Positions 25,147-34,381 of a stretch of 64,000 nt of DNA are shown in pieces. Every line of letters begins with the position of its first letter. Positions within the stretch are counted from its first letter, which is position 1. The stretch covers positions 124,001 through 188,000 of the forward strand of contig JAKAHC010000003.1 in assembly GCA_021815305.1 (NCBI GenBank), written 5' to 3'. The position numbers were made by a program, and so were the translations under genes. The notes under the pieces were generated by a model that saw only the letters and a program-made list of their open reading frames with translations, was not told the DNA's origin and made no database searches. Origin of the DNA: Deltaproteobacteria bacterium. GTDB lineage: Bacteria > Desulfobacterota > Deferrimicrobia > Deferrimicrobiales > Deferrimicrobiaceae.

Positions 25147-27591
25147 GTGAGGGAAGTAGTCGTCGCGCAACGGGGAACGGAGGCGGAAGCGGAGGAATAT
25201 CTGTCCTGTCTTTCTCCCGGAGAGGGGCTCGTACTGGACCTCGGAGGCGCGCCATCCCCTCTCGCGTCCGGGAGATATCGAAGGATAACGCCCGGGGCGT
25301 ATTTGTCCACGGAGGAAGCCCTTTCGATCGATCGGGTCGCCTGCGATCTGGCCCTGTCGTGGCACGGCGGCGATGCCGGCCCGAAGTTCAACGGGATCCC
25401 GGTAGGCGACATGATCGCCTACGAGGCGATGCAATGGTTCATTTCGGCGATGAAGTTTTTCGCGGTTCTTTCGCGGCTCTGTTCCGAGGAGAAGCCGGAG
25501 ACTCTCGTTGTTCCGGAGGATCCGGGTTTCATCGACCGGATCCTGTGCGCTTCCGCGGAAACCGAGGGCCTACCGGTCAGGCGGCTTGCCCCGCTGCCCG
25601 GCAATAGTTCTTCCCTTTCCGGCAGGAAGGCCGGATATCGGCGGATTCTGGCGTCCTCCGCCGGACGTGCGTTTGAGTTTTTCCACTCAGGGCGCAATGC
25701 CTTTCGCCGGATCGGACAGGCTGTCGCGCCGGGGTTCCTTCGATCCAAAGGGCTCCGCTGTGTCTTGTTCGATCCCTATGTCGGATACGAGCGGCTCTTG
25801 CCCATGCTGTTCGGGGATGCCTGCGATCGTGTCGTGATCCCCTGCCCGAACGTTCGTGGAATGCCGCGCATCCGGTATTTCGAGGAGGTGTTTGGCGTCC
25901 AAACCGGATTCTTCCACACAAGCGAAGGAGCGGTTCTGCCGGGCTCAACGGACGAAATCGTCGGCAGGCTGCGGAAGACCGCGGTGGGACTCGGCGATCG
26001 TTCCGTGCCGCTTGACCTTCCTGGCCTCGGAATAGATTGGAAAAGACTTTTCGCCGCCTTCGGCGAGCATTGCGCCCCCTTGATCCGGAAGGCGTGCGCT
26101 GAAATCGAGACGGCCGAGCGGATCCTACGGAAACATGGGATCGATGCCATGGTTCTTCCGTACGACGAGTTTGGGCTATACAAGGCGTTGGCTCTCGTGG
26201 GGAGGTGCCGCAGGTTGTTGACGGTCCGTTTCCAGCATGGAGTTGCGAACCGGTATGCAGCGTTCATTCCGCCGACATCGGAGAAGGTGATCGTCTGGGA
26301 AGAGAATGCCCGCGAATTGTTCCAATCGTTTGGAGTTGAAGAGTCCAGGCTGGTCCTTCTTGAGAACCCTATAGTTCCGGTGCTTGGAGAAAAGATTCCG
26401 AAGACGGATACGGCCCGGATCCGGCAGAGCTTGGGGATCCCGCCGGGACGAAAAGTCGTTTTCTACGCGGCAATGCCGTTCTGCGGTTTGTCGGCGATGG
26501 ATCATTCGGAGGAAGTGAATGAAACCCTGGAGGGAATGTTCCGGGTTACCCATGGAATTCCGAAGGTCGATTTCCTGATCAAGCTTCACCCGAACGACGC
26601 CCTTAATGGAGAGTTCGCACGTGTCCAGGAACGGGTGACCCGGCATGGGTTACGGAACATCAAGGTTCTTGTGTCAGGAGATGCGCACGAGCTTATTCTT
26701 GCGAGCGATGTAATCGTCGCAGAGACGTCCACCTGCCTCTGGGAGGCGACGGTGTTGCGGAAACCGTCGATCGCGTTCGTCAACCGGGAATTCGTTCGGA
26801 GGATCTATCCTTACGATGGAAATCCGGGGATTCTTCGGGCGGACGGCCATGCCGCGCTCGAACAGGCGCTGCGGAAGGTGTTGGCGCAGGGAAGCGCGGA
26901 GAATGTCGAGCTGCATGGGGGGACGGTTCGTGCCAATAAGACGGGTGGCGATAGCCCGTCGTATTACGATGATCCGCGCTGGGAACTGCTCTCTCTTGTT
27001 CCATCGCGGGCCAGGAAACTATTGGACGTAGGGTGCGGATCCGGCTGGCTCGGAAGGAAGGTAAAGGCGACGCGACCGTGCCACGTCGTGGGGATCGAAG
27101 CGCACCGTGGGGCCGCAGAGGCGGCACGCAAGGTCCTGGATGAAGTGTATTGCGCCGATGTGGAAACGTTCCGTCCGCCGTTTTCCGGTAAGGTTTTCGA
27201 CGGCATCGTGTTCGGCGATATTCTTGAGCATCTCCGCGATCCTTGGGAAGTCCTGAAAAAATTCACCGGGTATCTGCGCGATGACGGGGTCTTTATTCTG
27301 AGCATCCCGAATGTCCGTCATTACACGACCTTTCTCTCTTTGGCCAAAGGCCGGTGGGAATACAAGGAAGAGGGACTCCTCGACCGGACGCATCTGCGTT
27401 TCTTCACCCGATCCGGGATAGAGGATCTTCTCGCGCAGTCGGGTCTGCGCCCGGTGCGCGTGTTGAGGAACACGGGTTCCGGACGGATCATGCGGACGGC
27501 GAATCTCTTCTCCCGAAACAAACTGGAGGACCTTATCACGTTCCAATATCTTGTCGTCGCGGAGCGCTCCGCGACGGAAAGCGGTCATTAA
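25147..27591 (+). CDS. Fusion: GT-B glycosyltransferase-like plus SAM methyltransferase
   Basis: GTG 25147 lies 7 bp after AGGGGAAG; 814 residues. Residues ~1-600 form a two-part GT-B-like region. Its second half has VRFQHGVANRYAAF, KVIVWEENARELF, FLIKLHPND and ETSTCLWEATVLRKPSIAF, reminiscent of CDP-glycerol/poly-glycosyl transferases. From ~615 a class I methyltransferase begins: KLLDVGCGSGWLGRKV (SAM-binding), FDGIVFGDILEHLRDPW and GVFILSIPNVRHY. The protein may glycosylate and methyl-cap the same polymer. No break or internal start is seen between the halves. Confidence 0.78.
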   Translation: MREVVVAQRGTEAEAEEYLSCLSPGEGLVLDLGGAPSPLASGRYRRITPGAYLSTEEALSIDRVACDLALSWHGGDAGPKFNGIPVGDMIAYEAMQWFISAMKFFAVLSRLCSEEKPETLVVPEDPGFIDRILCASAETEGLPVRRLAPLPGNSSSLSGRKAGYRRILASSAGRAFEFFHSGRNAFRRIGQAVAPGFLRSKGLRCVLFDPYVGYERLLPMLFGDACDRVVIPCPNVRGMPRIRYFEEVFGVQTGFFHTSEGAVLPGSTDEIVGRLRKTAVGLGDRSVPLDLPGLGIDWKRLFAAFGEHCAPLIRKACAEIETAERILRKHGIDAMVLPYDEFGLYKALALVGRCRRLLTVRFQHGVANRYAAFIPPTSEKVIVWEENARELFQSFGVEESRLVLLENPIVPVLGEKIPKTDTARIRQSLGIPPGRKVVFYAAMPFCGLSAMDHSEEVNETLEGMFRVTHGIPKVDFLIKLHPNDALNGEFARVQERVTRHGLRNIKVLVSGDAHELILASDVIVAETSTCLWEATVLRKPSIAFVNREFVRRIYPYDGNPGILRADGHAALEQALRKVLAQGSAENVELHGGTVRANKTGGDSPSYYDDPRWELLSLVPSRARKLLDVGCGSGWLGRKVKATRPCHVVGIEAHRGAAEAARKVLDEVYCADVETFRPPFSGKVFDGIVFGDILEHLRDPWEVLKKFTGYLRDDGVFILSIPNVRHYTTFLSLAKGRWEYKEEGLLDRTHLRFFTRSGIEDLLAQSGLRPVRVLRNTGSGRIMRTANLFSRNKLEDLITFQYLVVAERSATESGH

Positions 27592-28512
27592 ATGGGGCAT
27601 CCCCTTGTTTCCGTCATCATCCTGAACTGGAACCAGAAGGAACTTACGGACGAATGTCTCCGTTCGATGTCGAAGGTGAGCTATCCCGCCTTCAAGATCG
27701 TGGTGGTGGACAACGGATCGATTGACGGATCGCTGGAATACCTTCGGGGAAGACACCCCGGGATAACGTATCTGGCGAACCGGGACAACCTCGGCTTTTC
27801 CGGCGGGAACAACGTCGGAATCGAATACGCCGTCGCCGAAGGGTGCGATTACGTCTACCTGCTCAACAATGACACGGAAGTCGCCCCGGATTTTCTCGAT
27901 TCAATGGTCTCCGCCATGGAAAGCGACCCGAAGATAGGAATCGCGGGTTCCACGGTTTTCTACTTCGACCCTCCGGATATCGTCTGGTTCGCCGGCGCTC
28001 ACGCGAACTGGTTGCGGGGAGACATGGTCGATCCGCGCGTGGGCAAGCCTCTCGGTACGGAATTGCCGCCCCTGGAAGACGTGGATGAGGTCGCCGGGGC
28101 CGGCATGCTGGTCCGGACCCGACTGATCCGCGAGATCGGTATGCTGGATCCCACATTTTTCATCTACTACGAGGAGACGGATTGGTGCCAGCGGGCCAGG
28201 AAATCCGGCTGGCGGGTGGTATGGGTTCCGGAATCGAAGGTATGGCATAAGGTGTCGATGACGTTTGGGGAACTTTCGCCGGTGATGACCTACCTGATGA
28301 CCCGCAATCGCTGGCTGTTCATGAAAAAGCATTGCCCCCGGTTCCCGTTGTTCGCCGTTCACTATTTCCTGCGCGGAGCGGAACGGTTCTGCCGGTTCGC
28401 GATCCATGGACAACCGGGACTGGCGAAGGCCACTTACCTTGGAATCCGGGACGCTTTTCTGGGACGGTATGGAAAAGGGGCGATGGAAAAACTTCGAAGA
28501 AAGAGTGCGTAG
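27592..28512 (+). CDS. GT2 glycosyltransferase, rhamnosyltransferase-like
   Basis: A 306-residue GT-A protein whose ATG directly follows the upstream TAA. VSVIILNWNQKELTDEC, VVVDNGSIDGS, NLGFSGGNNVGI, LLNNDTEVAPD, GAGMLVR and FIYYEETDWCQRARKSGW are the full motif series of the WcaA/WbbL-type branch. Such enzymes often transfer rhamnose or another deoxyhexose; the sugar is not determined here. Its end overlaps the next gene by 44 bp if that gene starts at 28469. Confidence 0.9.
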   Translation: MGHPLVSVIILNWNQKELTDECLRSMSKVSYPAFKIVVVDNGSIDGSLEYLRGRHPGITYLANRDNLGFSGGNNVGIEYAVAEGCDYVYLLNNDTEVAPDFLDSMVSAMESDPKIGIAGSTVFYFDPPDIVWFAGAHANWLRGDMVDPRVGKPLGTELPPLEDVDEVAGAGMLVRTRLIREIGMLDPTFFIYYEETDWCQRARKSGWRVVWVPESKVWHKVSMTFGELSPVMTYLMTRNRWLFMKKHCPRFPLFAVHYFLRGAERFCRFAIHGQPGLAKATYLGIRDAFLGRYGKGAMEKLRRKSA

Positions 28513-29776
28513 ACCGATCTTTTCTCGAGGAGCAGAGGTTTTCGACACAGCGGAAATGGAGAAGTCCCTCCTTTCCTGGCTGCTCGACTCCGGGGTCTGT
28601 CTGCAAGATCCGGCTCATCCCGCCTGCGGCGGAGTCCACGCCGGGTACGATGTCCGGTCCAGGCGATGGCTCTTCGTATATTGCGAGATCACAGGCTATG
28701 CCGTCAGCCTGTTGTGTGCGCTGCACCTGGCCACCGGGGAGAACCGCTATCTTGACGCAGCCAAGGTCAGCGCCCGGTTCCTGCTACGGCACCAGACGCC
28801 GGCGACCGGTTCCTTCCCCGAAGGATTGCAGGCAGCCGATCTGGCGCCCATGCCGAGACACTACAGTTTCGACGCGGCGATGTGCATCCAGGGGTTGCTC
28901 GACCTTTACGCGATCACCAGGGATATCGAATTGTTCGATGCGTCAAAGGCCGCGGGGGAATGGCTCTTGACCATGCAGGACCCGTCCGGGTTTTTCCTTT
29001 CCAATTTCGATTCGGAAACCGGGTTGCGGGAGCACCCGGGCCCGTATTTCCACGAGGATGCGGGATGTCTGCACGCCAAGCATGCGATCGCACTACTTAA
29101 GTTGTATTCCGCAACAAAAGACTGTCGATATGAACATGCCGCACGGAAAGTTTGCGACTGGGTTCTTTCCCTCCAGGAGGAAGATGGCGCATTCTGGGCG
29201 AATCCGACCCGCTCTCATGTGTTCGCCCATGCCCATTGCTACGCGACCGAGGGGCTGCTTTTTGCCTGTGATCAGTTGGGGTCTTCGACGTACCAGGCCG
29301 CGGTGGACCGTTCGTGCGCCTGGCTTGAAAAGGCGGAGGACAAGCGGTACGGGATACTCGGCACCCAAAAGATCGCACTGGGATTTTCGCCGAGCGAGGC
29401 AAGGGCCTCCCACGACGTGTTTGGCCTCTTCCGTCGCCTTCATCCCCGTCGGGAAATCGCGACCGATGCGACTGTGCAGGCCGCCCGCCTGTTCCTCTAT
29501 CGCCGCCTGCGTGGTGACGATGACCAGGGAGCGGAGAAGGCGACACGAATTCTCCGTGCGCTGATTCCCAACGTCATGTACCGGGGGTCGTTGAAGAATG
29601 CGCAGGGAGGGCTTTACGCGCGGTTCGACATATCACTCGGCTGGGTTAGAGCATCACCGATCATCGCAACCTGGGGGATCTTGTTCGCGGTGCAGGCATG
29701 CCTTCTCCTGGATGCAGCGCCGAGGAATGATATGTCGACCGGCGCCATTGCCACCCCGATAAGAACTCTTTTCTGA
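28469..29776 (+). CDS. Alpha/alpha-toroid protein, possible polysaccharide-modifying enzyme
   Basis: From ATG 28469 the frame encodes 435 residues; ATG 28555 would start at the first helix pair. The sequence is a series of helix-turn-helix units with aromatic and His residues (GYAVSLLCALHLATGENRYL, HYSFDAAMCIQGLLDLY, YFHEDAGCLHAKHAIALLKL, HVFAHAHCYATEGLLFA). This is the pattern of six-hairpin glycosidases, polysaccharide lyases and D-glucuronyl C5-epimerase-like proteins. No signal peptide is seen. It may modify the glycan in the cytosol; a real activity cannot be assigned. Confidence 0.5.
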   Translation: MEKGRWKNFEERVRRPIFSRGAEVFDTAEMEKSLLSWLLDSGVCLQDPAHPACGGVHAGYDVRSRRWLFVYCEITGYAVSLLCALHLATGENRYLDAAKVSARFLLRHQTPATGSFPEGLQAADLAPMPRHYSFDAAMCIQGLLDLYAITRDIELFDASKAAGEWLLTMQDPSGFFLSNFDSETGLREHPGPYFHEDAGCLHAKHAIALLKLYSATKDCRYEHAARKVCDWVLSLQEEDGAFWANPTRSHVFAHAHCYATEGLLFACDQLGSSTYQAAVDRSCAWLEKAEDKRYGILGTQKIALGFSPSEARASHDVFGLFRRLHPRREIATDATVQAARLFLYRRLRGDDDQGAEKATRILRALIPNVMYRGSLKNAQGGLYARFDISLGWVRASPIIATWGILFAVQACLLLDAAPRNDMSTGAIATPIRTLF

Positions 29777-29834
29777 ACACCTGAACGAGTCGGCGATATT
29801 CCTCGTCGATCTGAATAAACGCGATTCCTCTTCC

Positions 29835-30962
29835 ATGAGTCGACCAAATATCCTTTATGTATCCCTGTGGCCCTGGCATGGTCTTTGGCAGAGGCCTCAG
29901 CACCTGGCACAACAACTCTCCATGCATTGCGATGTAAATGTGATTTATACGAACTCGACCCCGTTCCATTCCCGCCGCGGAATGTTTTCACACCTTGGAA
30001 GAGGATGGAAGTTGATACGTCATGAGGAGACGGAGCGGCTTCGCGTGCTTGATTTCCCGTTTCTCCCTTCCTGGCGTTTTTCTTCCCTGAGGGATTGGAA
30101 CCACCGCAAGTGGGCTTCGGCTGTTTCCGAATATCTGAAGCGGGAACGTATCCCGATCGACATCCTGTGGCTTTCGTCCCCGGAGCAGTTGCCATTTTGC
30201 GAGGAAATACCTGCGAGCCTTGTCTGCTACGATTGCATGGACAACTACGAATCCTTTTATCCACGGTTGATTTCCTTCGAGCAGGAATTGTTTCGCAAGG
30301 CGGATCTTGTCTTTGTATCCGCATGTTCATTGGAGGAAAAGGCCCGAAAGCATTCCGACAAAGTCCACCTCGTGCCGAACGGAGTCGAGGTGGAACACTT
30401 TCGCACCGTCCTCGACAAATCCCATCCTGTTCCTGCTGACATGATGAACATCCCGGCCCCACGGATTGGATACTACGGGAGCATCGCAGACTGGATGGAT
30501 TTCGAAATCATCGAACGCCTGGGTCGAATCGAGGGCGCAAGCGTCGTGCTGGTCGGTCCCGTGCATACGGAACAGGCGAGGCGATTGGCGAAAAGAGGAA
30601 AAATTTATCTGCTGGGGACCAAGCCTTACTTCGAATTGCCCGGATATTTAGCCCATTTTTCCGTATGCATCCTCCCTTTTCGGGACACGGAACTGACCCG
30701 GGCAATCGACCCCGTGAAGGTGTACGAATATCTCGCGGCCGGGAAGGACGTCGTGGCGACACCGTTGCCCGCGTTGATGCAGCATGCAGATCTCCTGGCG
30801 CTGTCTCAGCAGTCCGAGTTTTGCGAGTCGGTGAGGGCTGTCTTGCGGTCCCCGGCACCGCCTGAAGTTCGGGCACGACGTTCCGCGGCGATGTCCGCCC
30901 ACTCGTGGAAGAAACGGGCCGAGCAGATCCGTGCAGCCATTGCAGATATGGAACGCCGGTAG
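29835..30962 (+). CDS. GT4-like glycosyltransferase
   Basis: A 375-residue GT-B protein beginning NILYVSLWPWHGLWQRPQHL, a start common to a GT4 subgroup found in O-antigen clusters. YDCMDNYESF, FVSACSLEEKARKH, VHLVPNGVEVEHF, RIGYYGSIADWMDFEII and PFRDTELTRAIDPVKVYEYL match the acceptor-to-donor domain series, with the EX7E-like pair near KVYEYLAAGKDVVAT. Substrate is unknown. It lies 58 bp after the toroid protein gene. Confidence 0.86.
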   Translation: MSRPNILYVSLWPWHGLWQRPQHLAQQLSMHCDVNVIYTNSTPFHSRRGMFSHLGRGWKLIRHEETERLRVLDFPFLPSWRFSSLRDWNHRKWASAVSEYLKRERIPIDILWLSSPEQLPFCEEIPASLVCYDCMDNYESFYPRLISFEQELFRKADLVFVSACSLEEKARKHSDKVHLVPNGVEVEHFRTVLDKSHPVPADMMNIPAPRIGYYGSIADWMDFEIIERLGRIEGASVVLVGPVHTEQARRLAKRGKIYLLGTKPYFELPGYLAHFSVCILPFRDTELTRAIDPVKVYEYLAAGKDVVATPLPALMQHADLLALSQQSEFCESVRAVLRSPAPPEVRARRSAAMSAHSWKKRAEQIRAAIADMERR

Positions 30963-30967
30963 TTCCG

Positions 30968-31978
30968 ATGAACTTGCAGATAAATGATTCGATAAAGTCC
31001 CCGGGGGGAACACTGTGTTGCCCTGTGTGTAAAGATCCTTTGGTCGAGAGCGGAGGGTTGAACGTTTGCGAAGGGTGTCGTTCCGGCTGGCCGATCATCG
31101 ACGGGATCCCCTCCTTCGTTTCAACGGATGTCGGTGAGAGTCGTTTCTATGAGGAATGGCACAAGGAGCAAACGGTTAACCGACGGAATGGATTGTTCCG
31201 GGAAAAAGTGCGCCGGATCCTCAAGCCGTTGCGATATTTCACCGGAAAACGGGAGCGCCTGTTTTCCGCCGCGTTCGCGAATCAAAAGCGTGGGTCGGTC
31301 CTTGACTTGGCATGTGGAACCGGACAGTCCATGTATTGCGAATTCGGGCCCGTAACCGGTGTGGACCTGAGCATGGCGGCGCTCCGCGACCTTCAGCATC
31401 GGGGTATCTATGAAAGAGTGGTCCAGGCGGATGCGAAGCGGCTTCCTTTCCCGGACGGATCCTTCGAATATATCGTAAGTTCGGACTTCATTGGGCATGT
31501 GCCTATCATTGAAAAAGGGAAGGTTCTGTCGGAAATGGGACGGGTGCTTGCTCCGGACGGAATCATGGTGCACGTGGTGGAAACGGACAGCACGAACGTA
31601 TGTTTCCGGTTTGCACACAGATACCCTGATCTGTTCAAGAAATATTTCGTTGAACGGATCGGGGGTCATTATGGTCTGGAAATGCCCACGGAGGTTGTTC
31701 GGCGTTTCCAGGAACAAGGCTTCCGGGTTGTCCGGGTGGAGAAAATGTGGGGAGCCGTATGGGACACGCGCCAATATGTGACCCAGTTCGGCAACGAGTA
31801 TCGCGTATACTCCCGGATCCTCAAGTTGTGGGTGGCTGCATGTCGCCTGTTGTCCAGTAATCCTCTGACCATGATCCTGACGGATGCTTTCCTGGGAGCG
31901 GTGAGCAACATGGTAGACAGATTCCGACCGCTTGATAATGCCCAAGGGATATTTCTCGTGGCTCAAAAGATTTCGTAG
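30968..31978 (+). CDS. SAM-dependent methyltransferase with N-terminal zinc ribbon
   Basis: ATG 30968 gives 336 residues. A Trm112-like zinc ribbon (CCPVCKDPL and CEGCRSGWPIIDGIPSF) occupies residues ~15-50. The class I core follows: VLDLACGTGQSMY, GPVTGVDLSMAAL, ADAKRLPFPDGSFEYIVSSD and MGRVLAPDGIMVH. This resembles UbiE-like Methyltransf_11 proteins. It may methylate a sugar of the repeat unit; the operon context is the only support. Confidence 0.82.
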   Translation: MNLQINDSIKSPGGTLCCPVCKDPLVESGGLNVCEGCRSGWPIIDGIPSFVSTDVGESRFYEEWHKEQTVNRRNGLFREKVRRILKPLRYFTGKRERLFSAAFANQKRGSVLDLACGTGQSMYCEFGPVTGVDLSMAALRDLQHRGIYERVVQADAKRLPFPDGSFEYIVSSDFIGHVPIIEKGKVLSEMGRVLAPDGIMVHVVETDSTNVCFRFAHRYPDLFKKYFVERIGGHYGLEMPTEVVRRFQEQGFRVVRVEKMWGAVWDTRQYVTQFGNEYRVYSRILKLWVAACRLLSSNPLTMILTDAFLGAVSNMVDRFRPLDNAQGIFLVAQKIS

Positions 31979-32008
31979 AAGGCAATTTCCGTTCAAAAAG
32001 GAGCACCA

Positions 32009-33013
32009 ATGAATACCTTGGTTACAGGCGGAGCGGGTTTCATCGGGTCACACGTTGCAGATCATCTAATCGAGATGGGACACGATGTTGTGGTGATCGA
32101 CGACTTGAGCGGGGGAAATGTCGACAATATTCCGCGCAGCGCGAAATTCATACAGGGAGACATTTGCGACGTGCGGCTCGTCGACAAACTCTTCGCGGAA
32201 CAAAAGTTTGAAGTCGTATTTCACCTTGCCGCTTACGCCGCGGAAGGGCTCAGCCATTTCATCCGGCGCTACAACTACACGAACAATCTGGTTGGAAGCG
32301 TCACCCTGTTGAATGCGGCGATAAACAACGGTGTGCGCCGCTTCGTGTTCACAAGTTCCATCGCGGTTTATGGTGCCAACCAGCTTCCAATGACGGAGGA
32401 CCTCGTTCCGAACCCCGAGGATCCGTATGGAATCGCGAAACTGGCCGTAGAGCAGGATCTGCGGTCCGCATTCGAGATGTTCGGACTGGAATACGTCATT
32501 TTCCGGCCGCATAACGTCTACGGAGAGCGTCAGAACATCGGGGATTCCTACAGGAACGTGGTCGGTATCTTCATGAACCGCCTCCTGCAGGGGTTGAGCC
32601 TGCCGATCTTCGGAGACGGTAGCCAGACCAGGGCTTTCAGCTACATCGGGGATGTTGCACCAATCATCGCGCGCGGCGGGTACGAACCAGGCGCACGAAA
32701 CGAAGTATTCAACGTCGGGGCGGACCAACCCGTATCGGTTCGGGAACTTGCCGAAGAAGTGTGTCGTGTATTCGGGTGCGAGGGTCGACTCGAATATTTG
32801 CCGGCCCGGCATGAAGTCCTGCACGCCTTTTCGAGTCACGACAAGGTGAGAAAAGTGTTCGGCGATACCGCCAGCGTTCCGCTTCGTGAGGGAATAACCC
32901 GTATGGCGGCATGGGTCCGGCAGGTGGGTGCAAGACAAAGTTCCCGGTTTGAGGCGATCGAGGTATTAAGGAATCTACCGCCGAGTTGGGCGGCTTACCA
33001 TAACCCGCGGTAA
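32009..33013 (+). CDS. UDP-hexose 4-epimerase-like SDR
   Basis: A 334-residue extended SDR with a strong AAAAAGGAG site. [18 protein letters not shown] is the NAD motif; FTSSIAVYG and DPYGIAKLAVE carry the catalytic Ser and Tyr-Lys; IFRPHNVYGERQNIGDSYR is substrate-side. It fits GalE-like UDP-glucose or UDP-glucuronate 4-epimerases. The C-terminal extension ends in IEVLRNLPPSWAAY. Exact nucleotide sugar is uncertain. Confidence 0.82.
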   Translation: MNTLVTGGAGFIGSHVADHLIEMGHDVVVIDDLSGGNVDNIPRSAKFIQGDICDVRLVDKLFAEQKFEVVFHLAAYAAEGLSHFIRRYNYTNNLVGSVTLLNAAINNGVRRFVFTSSIAVYGANQLPMTEDLVPNPEDPYGIAKLAVEQDLRSAFEMFGLEYVIFRPHNVYGERQNIGDSYRNVVGIFMNRLLQGLSLPIFGDGSQTRAFSYIGDVAPIIARGGYEPGARNEVFNVGADQPVSVRELAEEVCRVFGCEGRLEYLPARHEVLHAFSSHDKVRKVFGDTASVPLREGITRMAAWVRQVGARQSSRFEAIEVLRNLPPSWAAYHNPR

Positions 33014-33064
33014 AGAATTGACCTGTTCAGGGGTAGCCGTCTCCCTTCTTCCGGTGAATATGGC

Positions 33065-34381
33065 ATGAATCCATTCAGTGCCGGTTTCGCATTACCTCTG
33101 GTAGCGGCAGCGTTTATCCTCGTGGGTTTGACGCTCATCGCTTACGCGAGGCCAGATATAGCCCTGCTGATATTTCTCGGGAGCTTGTATCTTGAATCCG
33201 AAATATTTTCCATCGAGACCCCCATTGGCCGGCTGAGACCCAATCTGTTGATGGCGGCAGTCGTTACCGTGGGCATGACGTTAAACAGGTTGGCCACGCA
33301 TAGACCCGTTGTTCTCGCAAGGCCGGTCATTTACCTGGGTTTGTACGTCGCCGGGAACGTCATTTGCTTGGTAAACAGTCAAAATCTTTCGATGAGTTTC
33401 AGGATCATCGGGCTGCTTCTCGCGTGGTTCCTCGTTGATATCTATCTGGTCAATCAATGTTCGGGAGAGAAGACCGCGGCCAAACTGGTGAAGGCATTTC
33501 TATTATTCGGTATGCTCCAGGCGTTGATCGGCGTCGGTCAAATGCTTGGAGAATTTGTCAGGCCTACAGGGATGATCAGTTCCGGAGACTCCGATTATTT
33601 CGCATTGGCGATGATGGGGAACCTGTTGGTTCTGAATACGTTGCATCTGTTCCGGGTACGGGTTTTTGGCAGGATGCAGGATAACTTCATGGTTGCGCTC
33701 TTTGCCGCGAACGTCTTTTTCTCGTTCGTCCGCTCTAGTTGGATCGGATATATTGCTGGCATCCTCGTCCTCGGGTTTTTCGCGTTATTTTTTAATCCGG
33801 TACGGTTTTCCATGCGCGGAAGGAACCTCCTGGTGACGGCCGGCCTGGTCGCCGCGGTTTGCGTTGCGGGTTTTATTGCGCTGCCTAATCTGCGGGACTT
33901 CTTCTGGCAAAGAATCTCCCTTTCAGAGACCGGTGCTTACTCGATCAGCGAAAATATCCGCTTGGTGATGATAGGGGAGAGCTGGCGGAATGCGCAGGAT
34001 AGCCTTCTGATCGGCCATGGCCCGGGTGCATTCGCAACGCAGGGAAGCGCCCTGGATATGGACTTCAGCCGGGGTATTCCTTTCGATCCGAGCATCGCAA
34101 CCACCTTGGTAAACGACACCGGGGCGTTCGGAGCAGGAATTTTCATTGTTTATCTCCTGTCGTTATTTCGATTCTTGTTAGGTTCCTTGAAGGCGAATCC
34201 GGAAAGTATATCCGCAAAATATGCGGTGGCCTTCGGGGTTGCCGCCATCGGACTTCTGTTCTCCTATGTTATGACGAATGGGCTGTGGCTTCCGTTTTCA
34301 TGGGTATATTTCGGGATCGCCACTGCTTGTGCCAAATGCGCCTTCACCGGGAAAAGGGTCAAGGGTTATGCCGGCGCCTGA
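33065..34381 (+). CDS. wzy: O-antigen polymerase / ligase-like membrane protein
   Basis: A 438-residue protein with about 11-12 transmembrane helices. The Wzy_C/WaaL-type periplasmic loop shows RSSWIGYIAGILVLG, then NAQDSLLIGHGPGAFATQGS, which fits the large loop with its conserved Arg and Gly-Pro-Gly-Ala-Phe. Wzy polymerises lipid-linked units; WaaL ligases use the same fold. With wzx and wzz nearby and no other candidate here, polymerase is preferred. It overlaps the next gene by 14 bp. Confidence 0.8.
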   Translation: MNPFSAGFALPLVAAAFILVGLTLIAYARPDIALLIFLGSLYLESEIFSIETPIGRLRPNLLMAAVVTVGMTLNRLATHRPVVLARPVIYLGLYVAGNVICLVNSQNLSMSFRIIGLLLAWFLVDIYLVNQCSGEKTAAKLVKAFLLFGMLQALIGVGQMLGEFVRPTGMISSGDSDYFALAMMGNLLVLNTLHLFRVRVFGRMQDNFMVALFAANVFFSFVRSSWIGYIAGILVLGFFALFFNPVRFSMRGRNLLVTAGLVAAVCVAGFIALPNLRDFFWQRISLSETGAYSISENIRLVMIGESWRNAQDSLLIGHGPGAFATQGSALDMDFSRGIPFDPSIATTLVNDTGAFGAGIFIVYLLSLFRFLLGSLKANPESISAKYAVAFGVAAIGLLFSYVMTNGLWLPFSWVYFGIATACAKCAFTGKRVKGYAGA

